A program made the position numbers and the translations under genes. A DNA stretch of 64,000 nucleotides from Drosophila pseudoobscura (Eukaryota > Arthropoda > Insecta > Diptera > Drosophilidae): assembly GCF_009870125.1 (NCBI RefSeq), contig NC_046683.1:5084001-5148000 (forward strand), given 5' to 3'. The notes under the pieces are model-generated. The model searched no databases. It was not told the origin of the DNA and worked only from the letters and a program-made list of their open reading frames with translations. Positions 34,901-47,067 of the stretch are shown here, one piece after another. Numbering within the stretch: the first letter of the stretch is position 1; each line of letters starts with the position of its first letter.

Positions 34901-37900
34901 AACGACGGGGCAGACCGAAAAGGAATCAAACTGGAGATCTGTCTGCGCATCTTCTACCCGCCACGCCTGCCCCTGCCACGCCCACCCATGAGACCCACGA
35001 CAGCCAGGATACCGTGGCCAGTAGTGCGGTGAAGTCGCGACGGGTGCAGCTGCTCCGCAAGCGGCTGGCCATCGACATGGTAACTACGGGTCAGGAGCAG
35101 CTGCCGGAGGCGGCGGCGATCGCCTCGATGGACGAGCAAGAGGACCACCAGGGGAGGGTCGACGATTCGCCGAGCGCAGTGGGAAAGGTGATTTGTCGCG
35201 ATCATCGCCAGCTGAGAGCCACGAGGCGCACCCAGACCCCCAACTCGAAGGCGTTGAATCAATTTCAGCCCAATACTCCCAAGACCACCAGGAAGCGCCA
35301 GAGCAAGGCGAACGCCAGCAAGCTGTCGCTCCAGCAGCAGCAGTCGGAGCCACAGTCGCAGTCGCAGCCACTTCCTACCCCAACGCTCAGCTTGTCCCAG
35401 TTTGGCGAGACGGAATCGAACAACAACAACAACAACAACATGGCCTTTGCCCTGGCAGCGCAGATAGATCTGACCATGTGCTCGTCCAGCTCGTCGACAT
35501 CGTCCGGGGTGCCAGCCACCAGCTGCCAATTGGGGAGTGGCAACGGCAACGGCAGTGGGAGCAGCTCAACAATGTCCATGTCCTCGATGCTGCCGCCCAC
35601 AACGATATTGTCGTCGTCGGATCCCCTGCCGGATGTGGTCTTCCAGCCCAACGACTTTTCCTCGATTATGGCCACGCAGCAGCTGCGCTCGCCACGCCCG
35701 TGCAGCATGAGCGGCGGCAGTCAGCTGGACTCCCACGACGAGGACAACTATAACAGCGCGCTGGAAAACTCTGGCGGTAAGAAGAGAAGAAGCAGGAGAC
35801 GTGGAGAGCAACATGTATCTTTCAACATGTATTTTCCTTTGCTTTCAGACGAATCCGGTGCGGTGACGATGCAAATGCTTTCGATGGGAGCTGCCAGCGG
35901 CGGCGCCACTTCCACACGGGGACGCGGACGAGGACGTGGCTCGAGAGGCGGTGGCGCTGGTCGGAGCAGCAACAGTGGCTCATCCTCATCCAATCGCGCT
36001 GGCGGCAGCTCCAGCAACGCTTCCTCCACGGCCACAACGCAGCCGCGGGCGCCGCGCATGAGTCGGGGGTCCAGTGCCGTTGCCAAGGCCATTGCCATGA
36101 ATCGACCCCGCTGCGTGGGCGGACTGAAGCACACACCCGATCCGGAGAGGCTCAAAGGCCTGTTTAGTCCGGTAAGTGATGGAAGGACACACACGACTGT
36201 TACCATTACCCTTGAGATAGGCATCCTTCGGGCCATAAGCGCGACCGATGGGTTGGACAAGCCTGGTTGCCCACTAAATCGCTAGAAAACCGGTTCATCG
36301 AGCCAATGATGGTTATTATTATGGGTGGCAGGCCATTAAATCGGCTGCGATTGCCGATTTGATTGATTATAGGACGTTAGTGTTCGGTTCTGACTGGCTG
36401 TGACCCACCGCGGGCGACATGTAACAGGTACAAATGGTTGGTGTGCAGTGCAGTGCAGTGCACGGATTTTTCTCCCATTTCGGTGCACGGTGGGCGAAAG
36501 CGTTTACATTTTGCTTCGCTGTTTGCTAGGGGCTCTGTTACGTAAATGTTATCGACGTTTACAGACGCCCACTGATGCAAATGTCGTATCGTTTCGTAAT
36601 TAAAATCAAAGTCGCGCGCAAATTCGTATGTTCAAACAAGCATACATCCATACATCGATACATATGTACATATATGTGCATAGATGAAGAAGACCAGCAG
36701 CTTGCCTGCGATTTTAATCAGCTGAAGTTTTTGTTTGGCTCACGCCCACATACAAGAAAGCGTGTACGTGTGAGTGCGTTGGTGATGCACTTATTCGCTG
36801 GGGAGGTGTAGTCCACCTTCACCACACCTGCTGCTGATTTCAGTGAGCATCGCTGCTGGCTTTTCATTGTCATGTGCGAACATTCGCTCTCTCGCTCTAG
36901 CTGCCCCTATCCGACGAGCACTCTCTCGCCGAAGCTTTCGGGCTCTGATTTTTTTTTCTGCACACTGGCAATGCCGTGCACGATTGTTGCTAGCGCTGCT
37001 GCATGTCTGAACATGTGCAAATGCAAAATGCAGTTGCAAAAAAGCTTCAAAATATACATGCAATACCCACACATGTGCATACATGTGTGCCACTATTTCC
37101 TATTCATTAATGATTTGATCAATTTGTAAATATGTATATATTTACCATGTACACACCTGATGAAAATAAAACAGGCTCTGTATATATGTATATTTCTTTA
37201 TTAAAAGTAAATAACAAATTTACTTGCTTTAAAAAACACTAAAAAAAGAAAGAAGGAAATAATATAATTCGCCATTCATGAAAACTTATTCGATTCTTCG
37301 GGACATGCATACTATATCCATACTCACACGTGTGTGGGTGTGTGCGTGTGTGGAGCGGAAAGCTCAGGAATATCGTGACAATGTTTTTGCATTTGATTTC
37401 CAGTCCACTTATTGGGGGTACGGGTTCAAAACTTGATTGATGCCTTTAATTTTTGTTTTAAGATAAATATATAAAGAAATAGTATATTATGATGTATATT
37501 TCAACTTTCTCCTTTATTGAATACTTCTCTTCAGTCGCCCCAAGTTTTTGAGGAGGACACCCGCATGAGCGCCGATCTTGGGAACAGCAACCAATCCATG
37601 ATGGGGTGCCTAATGGAACCGCCTCTGACGCCTCAAAAGTAAGTTTCTAATGAGTCCAGGAGGGAGAAACGGAACTACATTGTCAGATATTTCCCCAGGC
37701 AACCCGATTTCCTCAACAACGAGGAGTCGCAGTCATCGGTGGTGAGCAACGTAAGCATGCTGGACTCGAATCAGGGTCAATCCGTTGACGCCATCCTTGG
37801 GTCTGCCCAGAAACGTCCAAAGAAAAAGAAAATGGAGATTTGTGTGGCCGAAGAGTAAGTGCATCCTTTATCACCTACATGCCATCTCCATAAACTAACC

Positions 37901-40362
37901 TTCTGTTGCCTTCCTTCCTGCAGCACGGACTTTAAGGCATCCAGGATTGCCGAGTACGATTGGCCTCCACCGAAAGGCTGTTGCCCGTCCAAGAATCGCG
38001 ATACCTTCATGATCCAGGAGCAGGTGGCCCTCTATCTGGGGATAACCAGCTTTAAGCGCAAGTACCCGGACTTGCCACGACGCGCCGTCGATATGGAGGA
38101 GCGCAACTGGCTGCAGGAGAAGGGACTGGTCAGCGAGAAGATGTGCGACCTGGGAATCACCGCCGTGTGGGCCTCCGACATACTGGACATAATGTACGCA
38201 GACTTCTACGACAAGTACGAGGAGTACAAGGAGTATATGCGTCTCAAGCACTTGCGCGAGGTCGAGGCCAAGCAAAAGGCGCTCGGCATCTCGGTTGGCC
38301 CTGGCCGTGGACTCCAGGCCAGAGACCGAGCCATGCTCTCGGCCAGCAAATGGAATGTTTACTTCAACAAGACGTGAGTTCAACGACAAAAACAAGATCC
38401 CACAAGAGAGAGTCTGAAAATGCTCGTTTTCCTTTCGAATCTATTCAGCCGCAAAGACGAGCGTCTGGCCTGCCTAGACCTACAGACTTTTACGATGAAC
38501 CAGCCCCAGCTGCAGACAGCGCCCACGACCACCCGCCTATATCGCTCTGTGGCAAGTGGTGTGCGGGCGGCAGCCGAGGCGGAGAATATGATGGTGCCCC
38601 CGGACCTGCTGGGCCCGCGAAACTACGATGAAGCTTTCTGTCGACCGGACTATGCGTATCCACTCCCCGTGGTGCCGGACCAGTTCTCATTCGCCTACCG
38701 CAAACTGGATTACGTCGAACTGAGGTAAGCCATGACCCCGAATCCTTTGGATCGCCAATTGAAAACCACCAATTCGTCATTGCAGAGCCCACCCATTGGA
38801 TACGGCACTGGACAAGCCGCAGACACAGTCACAGAAGGCGGGCCTGGAAGCTCAGCTGCTGGAGCGCATCAACGGCGTTGTCTCTGTCTCCGCAACCGAG
38901 GTTCAGCCTGCAGCCAAGCCAAAAGTGTCGGTTTCTGTCCGCCGCAGTCGACGGGCCACGCGGCAGCAGTCGGACAAGGTGCGCACGGCCAGCAACTCAA
39001 GCACATCCTCCGCAGCCTCCCTCTCATCCTCATCCAGCGACACCAGCAGCAGCAGTGATACGGTAAGTGGTTCTCTGCAGTTAGAGCAGTTCCTAGAGCT
39101 AATGCCTAATTTCCACTACAGGACAGTGACGATGAGAGCGACTCGAGCAGCTCGAGTAGCTGCATCTCAACGGCTGCCTCGAGTGCCGCGGGCAGCGACA
39201 ATGAAGGGAACGAGTCAGCCCGTTCCCGGCTATCAAATTGCGGCGTGTGCCTGCGCACTCAGCACCGCAATGCCAGGGACATGCCCGAGGTCTTCATACG
39301 CTGCTACAGTTGTCGACAGCGCGGTAAGTCCCCTTCTCATCCTCCTCCATTCTTTTCCGCCCGAATATGCCTAATCATCTGCATTATTACTATTGCAGTC
39401 CATCCGAGCTGCATTGATATGCCACAGCGCATGGTGGGCCGCGTGAGGAACTACAACTGGCAGTGTGCCGGGTGCAAGTGCTGCATCAAGTGCAAGAGCA
39501 GCCAGCGGCCCGGAAAGATGCTCTACTGCGAGCAGTGCGACCGAGGCTATCACATCTACTGCCTCGGCCTCAAGACGGTACCAGATGGTGAGTAACGAAC
39601 ATCCAACCAGCACGAGGCTGGCTAATGGCATGGCTAATTGCTAATCTCCGATCTATCCACATTGCAGAGCGTTGGAGCTGTGAACGGTGTTGTATCTGCA
39701 TGCGATGTGGCGCCGTTAAGCCCGAAGGCCTGCCCCAGGTGTCTGAAATGGCATCGCCCGGTGGGGCCGAGGCGACGAAGGCCTCGCCGCGACTCAAAAA
39801 GATGAAATGGATACACGAATATCGCATCGACCACATCACCAAGCTGCGGGAGCATGCCGCCATGTTCTGTGTGCCGTGTGCGCGGACCAAGCCGGCAAAG
39901 CGACAGCCTGGACAGGCAGAGGCGACAGTCGTATCGGCAGTATCGATCACGGTACCCCTGATAACAAGTCCAAGCTCAAGCCCCACGGCCAATGGCAGCC
40001 AAGTCCCGTCTCCATCGCCAGTGGCTGCGCTGAGTCCCAAATGCCCGGCGGCGGTGGGTCACGAGGAGGAGGCGACAACAACAGCATTGGCCATGACAGG
40101 CAGGCGACAACAACAGCCGCATGGGGCAGCAGCACCCAGTATCACCACGATGGAGTGCAGCAGCTTCAACCGGAACGGAGTCAGTGAAGTTTCAGTAGCT
40201 GCCAGCGCAGCTACTGCGACTCTAACTGCGACGGCGACGGCCACGGCCACAGCCACAGCCACAGCCGCTTCCTCGCCTGTCCTCACAGTCACGTCTGGGA
40301 CTGGAGCGGCCACAGGAGCTGCCACAGCAATCGGCATAGCGCCGCCTCCGGTTGTTGCCTGA
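31976..40362 (+). CDS. e(y)3: SAYP, PHD-finger subunit of the PBAP Brahma complex
   Basis: Coactivator that links the Brahma/PBAP remodeller with TFIID; the vertebrate relative is PHF10. Eleven coding exons join in frame: 31976-34414, 34486-35776, 35849-36171, 37535-37638, 37699-37854, 37924-38373, 38449-38724, 38786-39062, 39122-39323, 39399-39587 and 39668-40362, giving 2133 residues. The N-terminal half is Ser/Gln/Pro-rich with six PKLTIK-type motifs, a poly-Ala run and an AT-hook-like GKRRGRPKR. The SAY domain spans exons 6-7 (EYDWPPPKGC, LYLGITSFKRKYPDL). Two tandem PHD fingers lie in exons 9-11 (CGVCLRTQH, CKCCIKCKS, YCEQCDRGYHIYCLGL, CERCCICMRCG). The tail is Ala/Thr-rich. The ATG at 31976 is used because the frame upstream has no ATG. 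AATAAA at 41986. Confidence 0.95.
34045..34107. repeat. e(y)3: GCA/GCG trinucleotide run coding poly-Ala in e(y)3
   Basis: An imperfect trinucleotide run encodes more than 18 consecutive alanines. Confidence 0.85.
36172..37534 (+). other. e(y)3: Long intron of e(y)3
   Basis: 1363 bases between exons 3 and 4. Contains a GTGCA pentamer run near 36440-36465, ACATATGTA-type microsatellite words and no coding frame. Most other introns of the gene are under 100 bases. Confidence 0.75.
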
Positions 40363-42050
40363 GTGGGGGTTATTCGTTATTGTGGCAAGCGCACTTTAAC
40401 GGACTTATAGAAAGCGCCGGACGCGGGTTCAACCAACCCCTCCTCCTCCCCAACCCAAGCTCCAGTCCCACCCCCGCCCCCACCCCCAAAAACATAAACA
40501 CACACATGCATAGTATTAACGAATGCGAGAAAGGACAGAGGAGAGTGGAGGAAAGGAGAGGAAAAGGAGAGAAATTGAAGCGAAACTAAATAAGGATTTA
40601 TAATTATTATTATTATAGTTTACTGTCAGTACAACGTACTATACTAATTTTACTTAACGTTGCTACCTAATGTTACAAACACACCCACACAAACACAGAC
40701 ACACACACACACATGACAAGCACACACTCACTGCACTCGGTGGGCGGAGCGCATATCGCCCGGCCCTGCCCGGCCCGGCCCAGACAGCAAGCCCCTCGTA
40801 TTTCACACTTATGTACGTTTGTTTATGGCGATTCACAGAAACTAAATTAGTTCAATTGCGTGCATACATGGACATGTACATACATGTATATACAAGTGTA
40901 TTTATATGCATATGTACGTGTGCTGGCATATGTGTACATTTTATTATTAGCGTAATACCGGAGCTGCATGATTGAGACGCTTTTTGGAAACGCTGGATTC
41001 AAATAGCTGTGCAGCAGCATGTCGTTCATGGGCCACTGCATCCCAGCCATGGGCGCTGTTCCGTGTTGGTTTTTTTTTTGTTTTTTTGACCGAAATACAT
41101 AGTGTGTTTAATGTTTGTATTTAAGTTATCGTAATGTGTCTCAGCCCTACTCCCCCTTACCCCTGCCCCAGCCCCAGCCACCATTGCTGTACTATATAGA
41201 TTTACATATATGTGTGCGGAACACTCTTGATTTTGTAATATCTTATGCGCCGAATTTTTCAAACTGTATGTGTATGTATCTATAAGGAGATAAGGATTGT
41301 AGCAATGTAAGTAGTTAAGCGCATACGCCCGGTAGCCTCTTGTGCTGGACTACTGGGTACTTTTTAGTTATCAGTTTTTAGTTCTTTACCGAGTTTCCCT
41401 TTGTTCCGGTAGTCTGTAAGCCATAATTCGAGTTTCGTTCGAGGCTCAGACCTCAGACCGAGCAGGTTGAGCAGTTATTCTGTATTCTGTAATTTAAATG
41501 GCTAAGAAGAATGTATTATACATGTAATTTATGCTACCACAAGCGTACACACACCCAGATGCAAACAAATACATGCAGATATATTTATAACTTTAAAGAG
41601 TAAGAGTAAGCACATGAGCACAGAACAAGTACGTACGGCAACAAATCGACTAGAAAGAGGGCAAAGATCAGAGCAGTTCAGAACCGTTCAGAGCAGAGCA
41701 GAACAGTGCAGAGCAGAGCAGATTGAAAAGGTAAACTATGTGTGAAATAATTTTAGATTCCATATCTAATATCTGGTACCGCCGCAGCAGCAATAGCAAT
41801 AGCGAACGATAAATAAATAAATAACTAGTTAGTAGTAAGCATCAAATCTACTTAACCAGAAGCGGATACAGAGTGCAGTTGAGCATTCGGTAAAATTCTA
41901 CTTTTCCATGAAATCTAATGCTTAAGTTTTTATTAAGTGAATAATGATGATTGTATGCGTACGAGAAAGATTTATTTTTAAGTCGAATAAAACAGCAGAA
42001 TTAACATTAACCACTCCCCTGCCTTGCTACCTACACACATCATGGACATA
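40363..42050. other. e(y)3: e(y)3 3' UTR
   Basis: Long AT-rich 3' region with CA runs near 40670-40700, a GAGCAGAGCAGA repeat near 41690-41722 and candidate polyadenylation signals (AATAAATAAATAA at about 41812 and AATAAA at 41986). The next gene's stop codon on the minus strand lies only 60 bases beyond the last signal, so the two 3' ends nearly touch or overlap. Confidence 0.6.
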
Positions 42051-42848
42051 TCAAGCGATTCGGGGCAGCAAGTGCTCCTCCAGCTCGTGCCCATCGCGCC
42101 ACATCAGAAGCGAGCAACTCAGCAAATTGCTGTGTGCCGCCATCCTGCCGTGCAGCTCAAAACCGTGCCGTATGCAGGCCACGTCGCCGGCGCGGAGACT
42201 CTTCATGGGGCACAGATCATTGCAGCTGTCACCCACGTAGACTACTTGCTTATAGAGATCGCCACAGCGCATCTGTTGCAGCACGCCGCCCTTACACAGG
42301 TTGCGGACACAGAGATCACAGCCAATCTGGTCTTCGTAGGGCAGGACCAGCAGCTTACCGTCCGCCTGGACGCAGCCCGGATTGGTGACAATGTCGGTGA
42401 ACAGGCACCTGATGCCGTACGATTCCAGCCACTCGCAGATGAAGAACGAGTTGGCATCGCTTATGATGCACATGTCCACGGTGGGATTTCTGTTGAGGCA
42501 ACGCATCAGATGCAGCATGCCTGGCACTGCCGGAATGCTGCGCACCTGCTGGCCGACTGCTGTCGCCCTGGAGTCCAGCTGGTGGTCTTCATGCAGCATC
42601 TGGAGCACGCGGTTAATGAAGATCTGCCAGCCAAACTTCGGTAATATTTCCAGCAATGCCATGTTGCGCCTTGCCCCCGGCAGAAGTTGGCTCACGGCCA
42701 GGTACGAGTCCTGCTGAATGATCGTCTTGTCAAAGTCAAAGGCGACCAGAACGCGATTCCCGACAGGCTCGCCACTCTGGCACAGGGGACGCGGGCAGCG
42801 CCACAGCCAGCTCCCTATGGGTAAAAGGCTTTTCGAAATGATAATCAT
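42051..42848 (-). CDS. PHOSPHO1/2-type HAD phosphatase (right copy)
   Basis: Second PHOSPHO-family phosphatase, 265 residues in one exon. Motif I FDFDKTII, motif II CIISDANS, NLCKGGVL lysine segment and motif IV GDSCND are all present, so it should be catalytically competent. It shares order and spacing with the phosphatase 15 kb to the left, but identity is modest (for example FDFDHTI against FDFDKTI, GDGNND against GDSCND), so the duplication is old. The first 30 residues (Trp/Pro/Arg-rich) do not belong to the domain, and a downstream start cannot be excluded. The recalled fly orthologue in this neighbourhood is CG14212. Substrate unknown. Confidence 0.88.
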   Translation of the reverse strand: MIIISKSLLPIGSWLWRCPRPLCQSGEPVGNRVLVAFDFDKTIIQQDSYLAVSQLLPGARRNMALLEILPKFGWQIFINRVLQMLHEDHQLDSRATAVGQQVRSIPAVPGMLHLMRCLNRNPTVDMCIISDANSFFICEWLESYGIRCLFTDIVTNPGCVQADGKLLVLPYEDQIGCDLCVRNLCKGGVLQQMRCGDLYKQVVYVGDSCNDLCPMKSLRAGDVACIRHGFELHGRMAAHSNLLSCSLLMWRDGHELEEHLLPRIA

Positions 42849-43363
42849 CTTAAATTTGAATGAAAAACAAACAACTCCATTTTGATTTAATACACGTACA
42901 ACAGGTCAGAGCACATCGATATCTATAGGCTTAGCTTATGCGAATGTCTAGACGTCTATATATGTACATAAGAGAAACCATGTTTCCGGCCAATATCCAA
43001 TCAAGCGGGCCCACACACAGTATTGGCTGACAAATGAATCTTTAACATGCAACATTGATAGCGTAAATTTATGTATTGTCCCCGGAAATATGCTTATGTT
43101 TCATATTCAGCGAAAAATTCGTTTCCAAAAGGTTCAGTTAAATATGTAAAATACGTTTATAAGTAGTCGAGTAGATGGTACTATCTAACAAACAATGCAA
43201 ATGCGTATGAAGCAGCAAAACGCGATATTTTACACATATACATATGTATATAGATGCACATATGTGTGCATGTATATGTAATCATTGCGTAACAATACAA
43301 ATTGGAGCTTGGTTTCTGTGCATTAGGCGCACTGCTCCTGTAACCCTGACGGCAAATGCCAAT
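42849..43363. other. Spacer between two minus-strand genes
   Basis: Promoter side of the right PHOSPHO gene (CATCGATAT at about 42914) and 3' UTR of the DUSP12 gene. It includes TACATATG-type microsatellite words. No gene. Confidence 0.5.
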
Positions 43364-44748
43364 TTAAACTGTCGTCTGAACATTCTGAACGGCCTTGGAG
43401 AGTTCCACCTTGGAAGGTATCAGATAAAATGCAGGCGACAATGTCTCGCCACAAGGGCACTGGCAGGCTGCAACGACATATTGAAAGGGATATTAGCAGA
43501 GTATATGATGGCTTTTGTAATAAAACGAACCATTGATCCAGCTAAAGTTGCCCAGCTTTTGCTCACACTTGGGGCAGTATAGACGTCCCTGCGTGTTGAG
43601 CATAATGCGGTGCATCCAGGCAATGGGTTCTATAAACAACATGCTGCGGCAATGGTTGGGTGTGCTCTCGTGTCCTGGCGAGCCCAGGGAAGATTGGCGT
43701 ATGCGCTCAGCAACTTGTTCCAGCATGCGTGGTGCACTGATGTTGTCCGCCTGGGTCTGGGTCGGCGGCGGAGTCTCCCCGCTGGCATCTTCATTTGGGA
43801 CAGCCGTCGACGTTCCCTCCCGAGGAAGCCTGTCGCGCGGCTTGTGCTCGAGGACATGAGACTTGGAGGCCAGAACGCGACGGCAACGACGGCAACGAAA
43901 AACAATTGGCTCGGGATTTTCGCGCGTTATGTCTGGATCCGGACGCACCACGCTGTGAAAACTCTGCGGTAGAATCTTGGCCTTCCGCATCTGCTCCCCA
44001 GCAAGGCGCAGGCGATGCATTTTGTAGCGCTGGTAGCTGGGGTCGATTTTGCATCCCATGCGCCGGAACAGCTTCAGTTGAGTAATAAAGCCTGAATTCG
44101 GTTGCACAAAGCGTCGCTTGCCCCTGACCAGCTCATAGGCGGGTTGGAAGTCCAGATTGTGTCGTTTCATCATATAGGCAATAACCGTTGAGGAGCTACG
44201 GCTTACTCCGAAATAGCTAATGGGGCAACGGGGAATTATAAACTGATTTTCATCTCGTGCGGAACACGCTGAATCCGATATGCTTACCAGTGCACCAGCA
44301 CATTGCCCTGCTGATCCAGAGCTGAGCTAATAAAGTTCACGCAGCTTTCCAGATGCTGCAGGATGTCCTCACGCGGCATGTCAGCAACTGAAAAGGCACA
44401 ATTCAGTGGGGGACTCGAACGCCTTCTGGCTGCACTTACTTTGAATGTATTTGGTTGTGAGGAAGCTGGCCTCTAAGATGTGCTGCGGCAGTGGCACCGA
44501 ATCAAGCGTGAGGATGTGCGTGATTTTAAACGACTTCAGTGTTTCCATATGCGTGGCCGCCGTCAAGTTGCCTAAGCGAGCAGCCTGATTGTGACAAAAT
44601 CAAGCGTTGACCAGCAAAAATGCTTACCCAGAAACAAGCCCGTCTCGATTTCGTCGATGCTGACAGGCCCACCATCGAAGTCTTCACGTGTCAAGGAGCC
44701 AGAGTCCTGCGGCTTGCCCGACGACCGTGCCTGCTGTTTTTGCGCCAT
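43364..44748 (-). CDS. Dual-specificity phosphatase DUSP12/YVH1
   Basis: Dual-specificity protein phosphatase with a zinc-binding C-terminal domain; the yeast and human relatives act in 60S ribosome maturation. Five exons: 44628-44748, 44440-44571, 44288-44387, 43531-44216 and 43364-43467, giving 380 residues. The N-terminal LFLGNLTAATHM segment is typical. The active site HCYFGVSRS (CX5R) is split by the third intron. The C-terminal zinc module shows CRRCRR, CPKC and QCPCG with NFSWIN. The acceptor of exon 2 was chosen at the TTAG before GCAACTT, because it alone restores LGNLTAAT. The last intron uses a GTTCGT donor. It is divergent from Naa20, with about 320 bases between start codons. The recalled fly gene here is CG14211. 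Confidence 0.92.
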
Positions 44749-44921
44749 TTTTATTGACCACTGTTACGCTCGGGGATGCAGTCTACCCAGTGCTCACTAT
44801 TTGGAATTGGGATTACAACCATGCTGGATACAGACGAATCGATCAGGTATTAGAGTCGAGGCCAGTCTACCTTAATTCCAATCCTCGTCGTCCGCACGGA
44901 GTTCAAGAATTGTTGCTGCTA

Positions 44922-44952
44922 TATCGATACACCGATGTCTCACATATCGATA
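44922..44952. promoter_or_regulatory. Two DREs in the DUSP12/Naa20 divergent promoter
   Basis: TATCGATA at 44922-44929 and 44945-44952, centred between the two start codons (44748 minus, 45073 plus). Probably a shared bidirectional promoter. Confidence 0.65.
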
Positions 44953-45072
44953 ATAGGAGGCCTTGGATTCATCTACGTTTTCCCATCTCTACCTGTTTGA
45001 CTGAACTATTTAGTAAATATATTTCGTCCGGTTAGTTGCTCTGCTGTTATATTGATATCTCAATTAGTGAGA

Positions 45073-45869
45073 ATGACTACGCTGAGACCCTTCACTTGTG
45101 ACGATCTTTTCAAATTCAACAATGTGTAAGCTGCGTGTGCAAAGAGGAGCGAGGAGGGCAAAGACTTAACCAACTCTATTCACGTGTTTATTTAGGAATT
45201 TCGACCCACTTACGGAAACCTACGGACTCTCCTTCTATACACAGTACCTGGCGAAGTGGCCGGAGTACTTTCAGCTGGCCGAGTCCCCTAGTGGTCAAAT
45301 AATGGGCTACAGTAATTCACCCACGACGGTATATTCTACAAAAACATTCCAATATAATTTGCCTATCCATTGCAGTTATGGGCAAAGTAGAGGGACACCT
45401 AGACAACTGGCACGGACATGTGACGGCTCTAACTGTGTCGCCCGACTACAGACGGCTCGGTCTAGCTGCCCTACTGATGAACTTCTTGGAAGACATATCG
45501 GAGAAGTAGTTATAAACTGGGCCTTGGTCCCGCAGGAGGGAAAAGAGATCAAATCATTTAACTGCATTGTCTCCCTAGGAAGCGGGCGTACTTTGTGGAT
45601 CTGTTCGTGCGCAAGAGCAACCAGGTGGCGATTAACATGTACAAGAACCTAGGCTACATCATCTACCGCACCATACTCGAATACTACTCGGGCGATCAGG
45701 ACGAGGATGCGTATGGTAACCGATTTGTGTACACTGTACTGAGGACTCGCTAATTTATTTGCCTCCTCCCGCCGCAGATATGAGAAAGGCCCTGTCGAGG
45801 GATGTCAACAAGAAATCGGTGATACCGTACACGCAACCTGTACGATTGGAAGATATAGATATGAATTGA
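45073..45869 (+). CDS. Naa20A: NatB catalytic subunit Naa20
   Basis: N-terminal acetyltransferase of the NatB complex, acting on nascent chains starting Met-Asp/Glu/Asn/Gln with the Naa25 partner. Five exons: 45073-45125, 45196-45311, 45376-45505, 45579-45715 and 45778-45869, giving 175 residues, the family length. Seen: MTTLRPFTCDDLFKFNNVN, the substrate loop GHLDNWHGHVTALTV, the acetyl-CoA motif RRLGLA (RxxGxA), VDLFVRKSNQVAI and YYSGDQDEDAYDMRKAL, all diagnostic. No catalytic substitution noted. Confidence 0.95.
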
Positions 45870-47067
45870 TATGAACCCACTAGTGCCCGCATTCGCATTT
45901 ATGTCTAACTGGTCGAGATTCATAATTTCAAAAGGGCACGCGTACATTAAAACGCTATCCGTTGATTAGTATTTAGATACAATTCGTAAATAATCTAAAA
46001 CTGTTAGCTTTTTCCGGTGGTAACAAGAAAATCTATCCCATTGACTGCCTACCTATGCCTATGTACAATGAGATCCACCAAAAAAAAACAAACCCAAATT
46101 ACTCTTCATTAATACCTCTAGTCTATCCAAGACCTTGACGTTTCTCTAATTTAATTGAATTTGAAATTATTTAAAGATTTTTTAAGCCGCATCGGTAAAT
46201 AACCATGTTTGAATAGAATGTTCAACACGTCTAAAGGTAAATAACGTAAGCAACTAGTTCAGTTCAAATCTGTAAATCACAACAAGTATCTAACACAGCC
46301 GGCGTATTCTTATGTGGAGCGTATGTATGATTTTCTCTAATTTTCTCATCCGTTTCTTCCAGATCACAATGCGCGAGCTGCGCCACCAAACCAATCACTA
46401 GCTCTAGCAGCAATACACATTAGTTCATTCATTCAAGTACATAAACGTATCGTATATTTGTGGAAAACAAATTCCCATTAAGGTGTTTCTCGACGATTTC
46501 TGAATTTTGAAAGACTATGTTTGCCCAAAATTGTAATACATCAGTACATATGTATTTAGTTTTTAAAAATTAAACATGTTCAACAGCAGTGCAGCAGTGT
46601 TTCGAGTGTTTCAGGTGTTCCTTCGGCTTTGGATGCCTCAAGCAGGCAGACCTCAAATTTATGAGAATCGTGTGCCCACATACAGATAAATCTCATCCTC
46701 AAAGAGAGACTGGCTCTCTATCTGGCTTTTCAAGAGAGCCTGGGTCCAGCTCTAGAGCCAGACAGAAAAAATCGAGTACAAAGTACATCTTACTTATTAT
46801 CTTTGGTTCAACAAAAACCGATTGGGAATGCATGTACATAGATATTCTAGATAGATATTTGCATGTGCTATATCTAAGGCGTTTTTTTATTGACATACTG
46901 CTGTACTTTATTTATTCATGCACATTCATGAAGATGCTGGCGTTTGGCATTGAAGAATTGTCTTCATGACAACCATAGTTTAATCAATATTTAATGTTGC
47001 GCTAAGTACATGTATGTATGGATATTGCTGGCGATGGAGTGAATAATCATGACTTAGTGTGCGGAAA
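45870..47067. other. Spacer between Naa20 and the thioredoxin-domain gene
   Basis: Naa20 3' UTR, then AT-rich sequence. A splice-acceptor-like TTCTTCCAG at about 46353-46361 is followed by a short ORF end (MRELRHQTNH stop), but no exon could be linked to it. No family match. Confidence 0.5.

Noticed and set aside
33767-36260. Minus-strand frames opposite e(y)3
   Set aside because: Shadows of opa and Ala repeats; no start context or domain.
46345-46400. Splice acceptor followed by a short frame ending NH stop
   Set aside because: No donor exon in frame and no homology; left as spacer.
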